Source: Tipula vernalis (Eukaryota > Arthropoda > Insecta > Diptera > Tipulidae). From it: DNA of 64,000 bases. How positions within the stretch are numbered: position 1 is the stretch's first letter; every line of letters starts with the position of its first letter. The position numbers and the translations under genes were made by a program. Shown here piece by piece: positions 44,795 through 54,571 of the stretch. The stretch spans positions 308,803,236 to 308,867,235 of the forward strand of contig OY282560.1 of the NCBI GenBank assembly GCA_958295665.1. Direction: 5' to 3'. The notes beneath the pieces are model-generated. The model made no database searches. It was not told the DNA's origin and worked only from the letters and a program-made list of their open reading frames with translations.

Positions 44795-46881
44795 CATAAA
44801 ATGTTAATTTTTGTAATATTTGTATGTAATATATAGTATTGTGTTTTGCTCATTAATATATATTAATTAATTTAGTTTAAAATATTTAAAGGTTTCTCTT
44901 CCTTAATTTACTAATAAATAACTCAATTTTCAGAATATAACATAGTTCCAGAATCAATCTTTAATATGGGGATTAAATTAATCCTGAATTTTAGAATTAG
45001 ATTTGACTTTGATATTATGGTGATTTATTAATTAAAATTAGTTTTCAGAGTTGCCTGGGAAATTATTTTTGATTTTATTTGTTGATTCTTGATATACTTA
45101 TAGTAAGTACCTAACTGAATTATTGATGATTTTAGGCTGTTGTGGTGCTGTAACATTATCATTTTTAATTTATTTATTACAAATTTTATAAAATAATTGA
45201 ATTTTTAATTATTTATTCTCTTTTTCTTGATCGGTATATCGGTTTATGTTTAAAATGGTTTTTAACGTTTATTCTAATTCATGTTGCAGTACGTAATAAT
45301 TAATTAATTAGATATAGAAGGACCATGAAAAATGAAATAAGCGCTGTTTTTGTAATCTTAGCTTAGTAATTTTAATTTTTTTAAAATATTTTTCTTAAAC
45401 ATTTTATCAGGTAAATTAATGAAAGGCGGACAGAAGGAAATTACAACATTAATAATTTTTTAAGTCCTAATTTAAATTTAGGGAGTCTTGAGTATCCGGC
45501 CCTAGATTCCAGAGAAATGATCATCTAATAATGTAGTTAGATTGTGCTATCTTGTGCTAATCTATTTATTATATATTGTACTAATAATTTACTAACTATC
45601 GATCACATTGGTGTCTGTAACCGGGTCGAGTCTGGCTCAACTAATAATCCTATCCTATCCTTCGGTTTTGTTATATGCATATGGGTGTACTGTGTGTGCC
45701 CGGGAGGCCGGGAGATACTGCTATAATGCTTGGCCGTACACTCTCAATCAATCAATCAATAAAATGTTAATTTTTGTAATGTGTAATATATTCTGTTTTG
45801 TCCATTAATATATTTTAATTAATTTAGTTTTAAAGTACTTAAAGGGATCTCTTTTTTAATTTACTAATAAATGATCCAATTTTCAGAATAAACATAGTTC
45901 TAGAATTAATCATTATTATAGGGATCAAAATTAATCCCGAATTTCATTTTTCTCCAGGATTAACAAGTAGTGAATAAGCTGTAGTTTAGAAATTGTGTTG
46001 TCCTGTGCTAACTATTTTTACTATATAATTACTAACAATTTACTCTTATCCTTCGGCTGGGGATGGATAAATGGGTGTACGATGTGTGCTCGGGAATATT
46101 GAAGATCCTGTTATAATAATTATTCATTTAAGTAATAAAATTTGTTATTATGATGTTTATTAATTAAATTTAGTTTTCAGAGTTGTCTGGGAATTTGTAT
46201 GTTAATTTTATTTGTTGATTCTTAATATACTTATAGGAAGTACCTAATTGAATTATTAATAAATCTAGGTATTGTGGTGCTGTAACATTATCATTTAAAT
46301 CATTTTATATAAATTTTATAAAATAATTGAATTCATAATTATATATTTTCTTTTCTGGATCGGTAGGAAATTGATGATTAGTTTTAAGTAAAATTTTATG
46401 TTTAAACGGTTTAATGTTTATGTTAATTCTTGTTGCAGTAAGTAATAATTTTTAATTGGATATAAAAGGACCATTAATAAGGAAATTAGCGCTGTTATTT
46501 TAAATTTTTATTAATTAGGTAATTAATGAAAGACGGACAAGGATGAAATTACAAAATTAATAATTTCTTAAGCCCTGTTTTAGATTTAGGATTTAGGGAG
46601 TCCTGAGTATCCGGCCCTGGATTCCAGAGAAATGATTATTTAATAATGTAGTTAGATTGTGCTGTCTTGTACTAACCTATTTATTATATATTGTACTAAT
46701 AATTTACTAACTATCAATCTCATTGGTGTCTGTAACCGGGTCGAGTCTGTCCCAACTAATAATCCTATCCTATCCTTCGGTTTTGTTATGTGTAAACGGG
46801 TGTACGGTGTGTGCCCGGGAGTCCGGGAGACTTGCTATAATGCTTGGCCGTACACTCACAATCAATCAATCAATCAATTGT
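44795..46881 (+). repeat. two tandem ~1 kb units
   Basis: The unit at about 44795-45765 is repeated at 45766-46881. Shared words in order include AAAATGTTAATTTTTGTAAT, CAATTTTCAGAATA, TTAGTTTTCAGAGTTG, TGTGGTGCTGTAACATTATC, GAGTATCCGGCCCT, TAACCGGGTCGAGTCTG and TTGGCCGTACACTC, then (AATC)n. The copies differ by substitutions and small indels. The second also holds an extra partial module at about 45950-46140. A further partial match may start near 44520. Confidence 0.85.
46615..46881 (+). repeat. ~260 bp 3' module with CAAT-repeat tail
   Basis: Runs from GGATTCCAGAGAAATGAT through TAACCGGGTCGAGTCTG, CCTTCGGTTTTGTTATGTG and GGGTGTACGGTGTGTGCCCG to TTGGCCGTACACTC and the tail. The copy at 45510-45765 is very similar, one at 45990-46140 is partial, and one at 52310-52545 is diverged. 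Such a conserved 3' module with a simple-repeat tail is typical of LINE 3' ends or of SINEs that borrow them. Confidence 0.75.
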
Positions 46882-46901
46882 CAGACTAAGGTTTAACTAG
46901 T
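46882..46901 (+). repeat. right copy of 20 bp direct repeat
   Basis: Identical to 42717-42736. It follows the (AATC)n tail with one base between. Confidence 0.85.
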
Positions 46902-47850
46902 GGTACCACGAGATTCTTGTATCGATATTAATACAAAAAAACAAATGTTATCAGAATTGTTTTTTTTCAAATAAACCAAAATAAAAATAACATAAACGTA
47001 AAAAAAATAAATTATAATTTAAAGACCTTAATTTATGTTTTTATACCACATTTTTATTTATTATTTTTTGTACTTTTAAAATGTCAAATAGTAGTTATAT
47101 CTGAATTAAAACAGCGCAGCTTGTATTTCCAATTTTATTTTAACATTTACAAATACATAATGGCGCCACTTGTATTTACTTTCACTGAGCAAATACAATT
47201 TTTTAAATAGTTACGCCTTGTCAAAGAGGAAACATTGCTAAACCGAAGACCCAAAGAAGATAAGACACCCCAATGGGGTCCTCAGCACACGTTCCCTCGA
47301 ACTAATACCTTGCTAATTCTAGAGACTTTACTCTTTTTTTACTGAGAGACAATTGTGGAATTTGCCCGTTTTAATAAAGTGCAATCTACAAAGAATTTTC
47401 CTGTATAAAGCTAAAGCAAATGTTAAGTAAATTATTGTATTTTAACACATGAAAAATTAACAAAAAAAAAATGGCAAACTGTTTCCTTTAAATTTGACTA
47501 GTTTGCTTCTTAACGGATTTTTTGTGTAAAATTTTCGCAAGAATGTTTCGGCAAAAACATAATAATTCGGTACCCTATACCTGCAGTATATCCCCTCTAT
47601 GCACGATTCCGAGTCTATTTTGTGAATGCAAATTGAATCAAAATTGACACCACAATTTTTTCAGCAAAAAAATGCTCACATGGTAATTAATGTGTATAGG
47701 GATGTATAGGGATATTGATGTGTATAGGGAGTTCTCACACAAACATATTTTTTATTTTTTCTGCGTAGTTTATTCATTGTCTGATTTACTGTGCAAAGTG
47801 GTGTCTTATTAATTATAATTATAACTATTTAGGTGAGTGAAAATCATGTA
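46902..47850. other. no gene; 5' flank of EnSpm-like element
   Basis: AT-rich. Contains short local duplications (GTGTATAGGGATGTATAGGG at 47693-47712). No coding similarity. Terminal repeats for the following transposase were looked for here and not found. Confidence 0.35.
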
Positions 47851-47852
47851 AT

Positions 47853-49856
47853 ATGGATAAAAAAAGTTATTACGAAGTGAATAGGGAAATCAAATATATT
47901 TGTAACGGTGCTAAAAAACAGTGCATTAGGAAAACAGATGAATTAAATACTATAATGGATTCTGAAAATGCTGATAATAACAAGCATACTCTAACAGAGC
48001 ATGCGGTAATGGAATCAGAAGACCACGAGAAAATAATATAGATGAAGAAACTAGTGAAGACGAGAGTGTATTATATTCCTCTGCGTCAGATATAGCACAC
48101 AACTTGATAATTTTGAAATTGCCAGTATTTCGAGGGATATGGTCGAGTGTTGTGTTAATTATAAAATAACCAATGAAGCAGCTAACGGGCTACTAAAAGT
48201 GCTAGGGGGAGAGCCTTCAAAATTATTTCGATGGGAAGGCGGTTTTATTCTCATATTGGGCTAAAGAATAGTATAAATAAATTTTTGAAAAATAATCTCG
48301 TTACTCAACCAGATATCTATATTGATATTGGAATTGATGGTGTTCCGTTGGCAAAAAGCTCCAACAGCCAATTATGGCCAATTCTTGGAAGCATCTACCC
48401 ATCTCAAGATATGTTTTTAGTTGATGTTTTTCACGGACATAAAAAACCATTTTGCGCTAATGAATTCTTAGAAAAATTTGTACAGGAAATGAAGGACCTG
48501 TCTAACGGAATAAAATTTAACAAAAAATATTACGTCAAAATTACGGTCCTTTATTTGTGATGCCCCAGTGAGGACTTTTTATATTGGGTAAGTTCAATTA
48601 TTAAAATTATTTAATGTTCATTTATTCAACAAAACTATTTTTCTAGGATTCAAAGGCCACGCTGGATAACATTGGGTTTGTTTTATAGGAATTAATTATC
48701 CGCTAAGAAGTGACCAGAGTTTGGAAAGTTGGAAGAATTAAATATTGGGTGTGTTACCGCACCGCATTCCCAATTGACTATATGCATTGCGTTTTGCTTG
48801 GTGTCATGAAACAATTGCTGAATTTGTAGCTTAATGCGTGAAAAAAATCCGTTTTCATTACAGAAAAATGCAATTGATGCAATAAATGAAAATCTGAAAA
48901 ATATTCGAAACCATGTGCCAGCGGAATTCCCCAGAAAGTAGCGTTATTTTGATGATTTGGATCAGTGGAAGGCCATGGAGTTTAAACTATTTTTGATGTA
49001 CGCTGGTATCGGAGTATTAAGTGAAATTTTGGAACAGAAATACTTTCAACATTTCTTACTGCTGGTTTGTAGTATTCGTATTTTGAGTAATCCCGAAGAT
49101 TATAAGCAAAATAACGATTATGGTGCTGAATTGTTAAAATAATTTGTCAAACAATTCTCAATATTGTACGGGAATGAAAATATCTCGTACAACGTACATA
49201 GTTTAATTCATATCATTAGTTATAGTGCATTCAAGTTCAAAAATTTCATGCAGCAATTGAAAAATGGGCATTTCAAAAAATTGCAACTCCACTACTGTAT
49301 TCGAAGATTTTTTCACTATCCATATCGTATCCTAACAATTTTTGTATAACGGGAGAAAAAATAATAAAACTTCAAAAAAATAGATGGCGACCTTGTAAGC
49401 GGACGTGTACTGCTAAATGTGGACAATTTTTTTCAATATTCTTTATTATCGTCTTATATAGGCATTTACAGCACCCGTATAGAATGTTATTCGGAGACCA
49501 TTAAAACATTTGAAATGAAAAATGTCAAAAGATTGTCAAGAGATCGAAAACTATCTCCGTTAAAATGTTACATTCATAATATTATTTTTTTGTTTACAGT
49601 TAATTACACAAGATGGGCACTAATACCTTTAATAGGCAATATATTATTTAATAAACATATTTTTTTAAATACTTTAGATGATATTTACTTCAACGAAAAC
49701 AACAATCTGAAATCCGTATATTTTGTATCTAACGATAACTGCAACTACAGGCATAAATTTCTCCGAATAAAAAATTTAGTACCACAAACAAGCACACTGA
49801 TTCAATATTGTGAAATAAGAAAACACCACCCCAGTATTCCGATAGAAGTACACTGA
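47853..49856 (+). pseudogene. EnSpm/CACTA-like transposase gene remnant
   Basis: Pieces in several frames follow the order of a family of insect transposase-like proteins: N-terminal EETSEDESVLYSSASDIAHN and NYKITNEAANGLLKVLGG (48040-48210), then IDIGIDGVPLAKSSNSQLWP, ILGSIYPSQDMFLVDVFHGH and FLEKFVQEMKDL (48231-48560), then CDAPVRTF. Further on are DLDQWKAMEFKLFLMYAG and HFLLLVCSIRILSNPEDY (48950-49140), YGNENISYNVHSLIHI and FKFKNFMQQLKNG (49160-49275), and an end at 49856. The DG-x-x-L/P-x-x-S-S-N-x-Q-x-W-P-I motif and FHGHKKP recall Tnp2-type (EnSpm) proteins. A 59 bp intron (48588-48646, GTAAGT...TTTTTCTAG) interrupts CDAPVRTF and KGHAG. Several frameshifts make it a pseudogene. Confidence 0.7.
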
Positions 49857-49912
49857 TGCAGCATTCCGAAAAATTTGTTTATAAGAAAATGCAAGGTACC
49901 AACACTACAGCA

Positions 49913-50560
49913 TCACAAAAAAAACACCATCGACAAACGCACCGATTCGGTATTCCGAAACAAGCGCATCAATCCAAAATTCATACACAAGCATACCGGT
50001 TCAGTATAAATTTGTGAACAAAACAGGATATACATACTCGTACATACACACCCATCAGCCCAGTCATCAAAGGAAAATCGTAGCAGCCTTTCGGCTTCTA
50101 ACCAAGTAACCAGCGATATGCCATCTTCATCCAATAATAATTTAAACCAGCAAATTGCTTATCGGAAACAATAGTTTAATGTGAAACAGGTTTTACGAGA
50201 AGTTAAATTTCTCCGTCGAAAGTTAAAAGGGAGGGATGAAAATGACAACCCATCAATATTCCTCAGAAATAATTTAAGATTACCACACAAAATTGAATCA
50301 AATTTGAACTCGTTCATATAGTGGAGATGTCATTTTTTAGTCAATTTTGATTCGCCTTGCTTAGAGGGCCCCTTGCGAATTATGTCAATTCAATTGTCAT
50401 TAAAATAATGATTAAAGCATATTTGTATGTATGATACGTAATATAAAAATGTAGGTCGGTTGTTGTCGCTCGAAAAAGAAAAACTTTTTTTTGTCGTCTT
50501 CTTCGAGAATTTAAGTTAATTTTATTTTATTTATTTATTTGTTTTAATGTTTTAATTTTG
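49913..50560. other. no gene seen downstream of EnSpm-like remnant
   Basis: 49870-50130 repeats variants of ACCGATTCGGTATTCCGA and CACCGATTC-like words (ATTCCGA at 49837, 49863, 49953), a weak local repetition perhaps from the transposon's 3' subterminal region. The rest is AT-rich with no similarity. Confidence 0.35.
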
Positions 50561-50564
50561 TATG

Positions 50565-50831
50565 AAGTGTAAAATATAAATTTTATTGTATATGGTGAAA
50601 AATACGTCAAATCACAAATTTTTGGAAGTCATGTTTTAATTTTATGATTTTTATGTTTTGAATTTGTAGTCTTGATTAAAAAAAATTTTGTAGAAAATGA
50701 TTTTTTGTTGTTGTTGTTTAAAATGTAAGTTAATACGGATTAATAAAAAAATATAAAAATGGTAAGTTCTTTAATTTCTTCATTTTCAAATTTCCCGCCA
50801 AAATTTTATTTTTGAATTTTCTCAATGATTC

Positions 50832-50871
<40 letters not shown>

Positions 50872-51325
50872 ACGTCCTTTATTCTATTGAACATACTAAA
50901 AACTTGCGGTAGCAAAATTTTTCGTTTTCGTGCAAAATACGTTTAAGTATGATTCTACCTATTTTGAAAATTTCAAAAATCGAATGGTAGATTTTTGGTC
51001 CTCTTACAAAAACTCGATTTTATTTAATTTTTCCAGGTTAATTTTTTCACTCGTTTTTGAGATTCAATATTAAATTTAAAACAAAAAATATTGGCAGTAA
51101 AAGATTTATTACAAAACTATTAGATGTTCATCATGTTTCTCAAAATTTGACACCCTGTATTTTAAACAACAACAACAACAACAAAAAATCATTTTCTACA
51201 AAATGTTTTTTTTTAACTAGTACTACCAATTGAAAACATAAAAAATAAAAAATTTAAACACGAGTTCTGGTCCCATATACTAAATTTGTGACTTGACGTA
51301 TTTTTCACCATATACTATATGTATA
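50565..51325. repeat. inverted-repeat (foldback) MITE, about 760 bp
   Basis: The left arm contains TATATGGTGAAAAATACGTC (50590-50609), TTTTGTAGAAAATGATTTTT and GTTGTTGTTGTTTAAAA (50690-50720). The right arm carries their inverted copies: TTTTAAACAACAACAACAAC, AAATCATTTTCTACAAAAT (51160-51203) and GACGTATTTTTCACCATATA (51294-51313). Arms are about 150 bp. A run of T at 50837-50863 lies in the loop. No ORF. Confidence 0.75.
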
Positions 51326-51710
51326 TTTTAAGTTAATTTAATTCAAATAATATAAATTAAAAGTGAGTGATTTTTGTATTAAGTAAATGTGCGTCATTTT
51401 TTGTTGCAATCGTGGTAAATAGTTTCGCTTCAATTGATTATTATCGCGTGTGATTGTGTAGTGAATATAGTGCAGTGTAGTGAAAGGAAATTAAAATTTA
51501 GTTGATGAGGAAACTTCAACAAAGGGAATATGTGTTCAAAAATCATAACGGTACTATCCAGATATCGTTAGAGGTATTTTCATACCACATATACTCGTTT
51601 ATATATGTACATATGTATGTATGGTGTATATGTGGTATGAATTTGTGTAAAATTTTTGTTTCTTTTTATTTTTATTGTATGATTTGTTATGGTAAGGGTT
51701 GCGTCTTTTA
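51326..51710. other. no gene recognised
   Basis: AT-rich. The 71-codon frame at 51502-51717 is rich in Tyr, Phe and Cys with no family motif and is probably chance. Confidence 0.35.
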
Positions 51711-51711
51711 C

Positions 51712-52050
51712 TATTAAGGTTAGCCGAAAGTTTTGTCCGTAATGCAGATAGTGTCTTAGCTATCTCAGCCGAAAGATACCAGCCGACATATTTCAGCCGA
51801 AACCTATTTTAAATAAAATATTTTGACGAAACCTATTTTAAACAACCTAGAAACTGGTATTTTCCTGAAGTAATGTTACGGCTGAATAAAGGCTCATTTT
51901 GGTTTGTCACTATTTACAAAAAATTACAAAATTTCTATAAATTCAACCTTTAAAGTGTCATGTCTGGAAAGTATTTCAGTTTGTGTTCCTAGACAACATT
52001 TATCAGTAGAAAAATTATTAAGCCAAGTTCCATGTGGGGAGCATATAACT
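51712..52050 (+). repeat. diverged half of the foldback family
   Basis: Starts TTAAGGTTAGCCGAAAGTTT, like the foldback terminus at 40175 and 54572. It contains further CAGCCGAAA words at 51768, 51779 and 51797, and then GTCATGTCTGGAAAG and CAAGTTCC.TGTGGGGA, matching the internal unit. No inverted partner end was seen, so it is one arm only. Confidence 0.6.
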
Positions 52051-52309
52051 AATTAATGATAGTTCTTGGTATTAGTATTGATAAGTTAGAAAACACCTGA
52101 GAAACTCGACTAAGATGACACTGGCTGAGGTGACAATACGATGGGCGGGTGGTAGTTGGTTTAGTTATTGTCATAAAGGTTAATCTATAATTTATTTCAG
52201 AGAATTAAATTTATACTTAATTAATTTAGAATAGGTTTTATAAACGATTAATGCATATTTTAAATTTATTTAAAACAACTTTACAGGAATTTGAGCAGCA
52301 GATGAACTT

Positions 52310-52545
52310 TAAATTGTATTGTCTTGTGCTAAATAATTTAATAAAAATATATTACTAACAAATTTACTAACTATCAAGTACTTAGGGGTCTGGAACCGGG
52401 TTGATTCTTTATTGTTAACATACCTTTCATTTCCTTCGGTTTTGTTATGTGTAAAGGGGGTACGGAAGGCTCGGCGTCATCCGGGAGTCTTTCTGAGGCT
52501 TGGTCATACACCCTGGTCAATTAATTAATCAATCAATGAAACGTA
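52310..52545 (+). repeat. diverged copy of the CAAT-tailed 3' module
   Basis: GTATTGTCTTGTGCTAA, AATTTACTAACTATCAAG, GGAACCGGGTTGATTCT, TTCCTTCGGTTTTGTTATGT, CCGGGAGTCTTTCTGAGGCT and CATACACCCTGGTCAATTAA, then ATCAATCAATG, follow the order in the 45.5-46.9 kb copies. It lies well outside the 4.1 kb insertion, showing the module disperses on its own. Confidence 0.7.
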
Positions 52546-52549
52546 ATAT

Positions 52550-54560
52550 AAAAATTTAGGTACGTTCCAAATAAAATACAATTTGCAGTGTTCCGTGTTG
52601 ATTGCACATCATGTTTAAATGATGAAACAAATAAATACATCTACGTTAATGTTTTAGTAAAAATTTCACCTTCTCCTCCTGTTTTGGTAAAAATGTTTTA
52701 TCAATTTTTTTTGGTAACCGCATGTAACCGCATATACAAAATTTTTGAATGAAAACTAATACTACGAAAAGCGTTGATATATGATGCATGTATAAAATCT
52801 CAATGAAATGAAAATCAGGAAAAACAATTTTACTACGAGACATGAACTTGTACCTATGTATAGTTAAAAATATAAAATATATAACGTTTGTATTTGTTAA
52901 ACAGGTAGGTAGGTGGCTTATGATGTATGTAGTTCATAAAACACTATTTATATACCGCGCGACTTCTAACATCCATTATTCGATATTTAAAATTATTATG
53001 ATTGTTTTTTTTCCTTCTGCACCGTAAGAAAGCAAAAAACTGTCAAATTTTCCCGATTTTATTGCTGAACAAACGTTATGCCACTCGTACTCGTATGTAT
53101 ATTTTTGAGTAATTTTTGGGGAATAGTTTTCTTCCTTGTCTGCCATATTTCCCGCATTAAAAACATAGTTTAGTATAAAGTTCTTTTTTTTTTTTTTTGT
53201 TTTAAACCGTAGAATTTTAGATGTTTTATTATTTATTTTGAAGTAACTGGTACCGACTAGTATTTTAATGCTTTGTTATTCACCATTAAATTAGAATATT
53301 CAAATTGTTTATTTTATGTTCAACGAGTATATTGATATATTTCCATAAACTATATATTAGTAATGTTCCGCGGTGCAATTTTATTATGTCGATATAAAAT
53401 TTCCTGGATTTTAAGGAGGTTAATAACATTTTATAGTTTGCAATTTATATTATTCGATATCGGCAAAAGCTTGACAATTTAGCCGATTTTTATTTGGGCT
53501 TCCGATGTGATATTTTTTTGTATTAATCGATTATAAAGCTAATTCATGTTGTAAAAATTTCCCATCGTTTTTATAGTTTAACTTTTAATGGTGAGGTGTA
53601 AACATTTTATTTCTTAATTTATTATTTGACACCTTACAAAAATGCTGCCAATTATCTATATAATGCTGCCAAGTAATTTAATTATGTTATGTATACATTC
53701 ATTTTAAACACGAACACGCTAAAGTAATGCTCTTATGTATTATGAATTACGAAACTACAATCTCACTCTTTAATTAAAATACTTTTTTGGTGGTAGGTAT
53801 TCAAAACGTGTTTTATAAAACTTAAGCTCATGATTGATTAATTTGTGATGTACAGCATTACATTTTACAAAAAACTGACTAAAACAATAAACTGTAATTT
53901 TGGAACTAATATAGCTATAACTTTACTATAACTATCCTTGCCCTTTTGAGCGATTTATAACATTAATAAGTAGCTAGCTACCTTATTTCCAGGTCCTATT
54001 CAAATTTATCGAAGGACTGTGTTTTTGTAAAAAGGTTAATTTTGAGCCCTTATATTTTGAGATCCTATCTCAAGAATTAAAAAAATGAGTCTGAACGCAT
54101 GATTATCAAACAAATTATCAGAAAATCTTGTACCAGTGTACGTAAGGATGATTTATTCATCAAAAAATTAATTTAATCAATCCATGTTAACCGGTAGAAG
54201 ACGCTAAGGTACGATTACAATGACAATAAGCTTAGTTTGTTGGTATAAAACGAACTGGTAATTAGCTAACTTGCTTTGAAATTATCCTATCCAATTGTTG
54301 TTGTAATTTTTTTAAATATTTTTTGTTTATTTTTTGGAATTATCCATAAAATACGTTTAATGATACATACACATGTACATACATAATTCATTCCATTCTG
54401 AATTTGATTCCAACTTTTAGTAAGTTTCGTGTTAGGCTTTGCATTTGAATTTCTTGACTTTTGTTGCACGACTAATGGCAGGAAATCATTCTTTTTGCTC
54501 AAAAAATCAAAAACACCTAAGAAACGCATCAAAAAGCAATCTATTTAACCATAAAAAATC
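52550..54560. other. 2 kb without a recognised gene
   Basis: AT-rich intergenic or intronic DNA. Open frames at 52646-52843, 52842-53027 and 54287-54532 have no family features. No structured repeats were noticed. Confidence 0.35.
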
Positions 54561-54571
54561 ACCATTTTTTG

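Larger units (their letters stand above)
42737..46881 (+). mobile_element. 4145 bp non-coding insertion with (AATC)n tail
   Basis: It lies between perfect 20 bp direct repeats and ends in AATCAATCAATCAATCAATT. A long perfect duplication plus a simple-repeat tail is the mark of LINE-type retrotransposition. It contains no coding frame. The first 2 kb is plain AT-rich DNA and the last 2.1 kb is built of tandem ~1 kb units. The 3' ~260 bp module recurs several times in the window. It may be the long 3' part of a LINE, a non-autonomous parasite of one, or a retrocopied non-coding RNA. Confidence 0.7.

Noticed and set aside
50730..50915. Lys-rich minus-strand frame
   Set aside because: Produced by the T-run at 50837-50863 in the loop of an inverted-repeat element.
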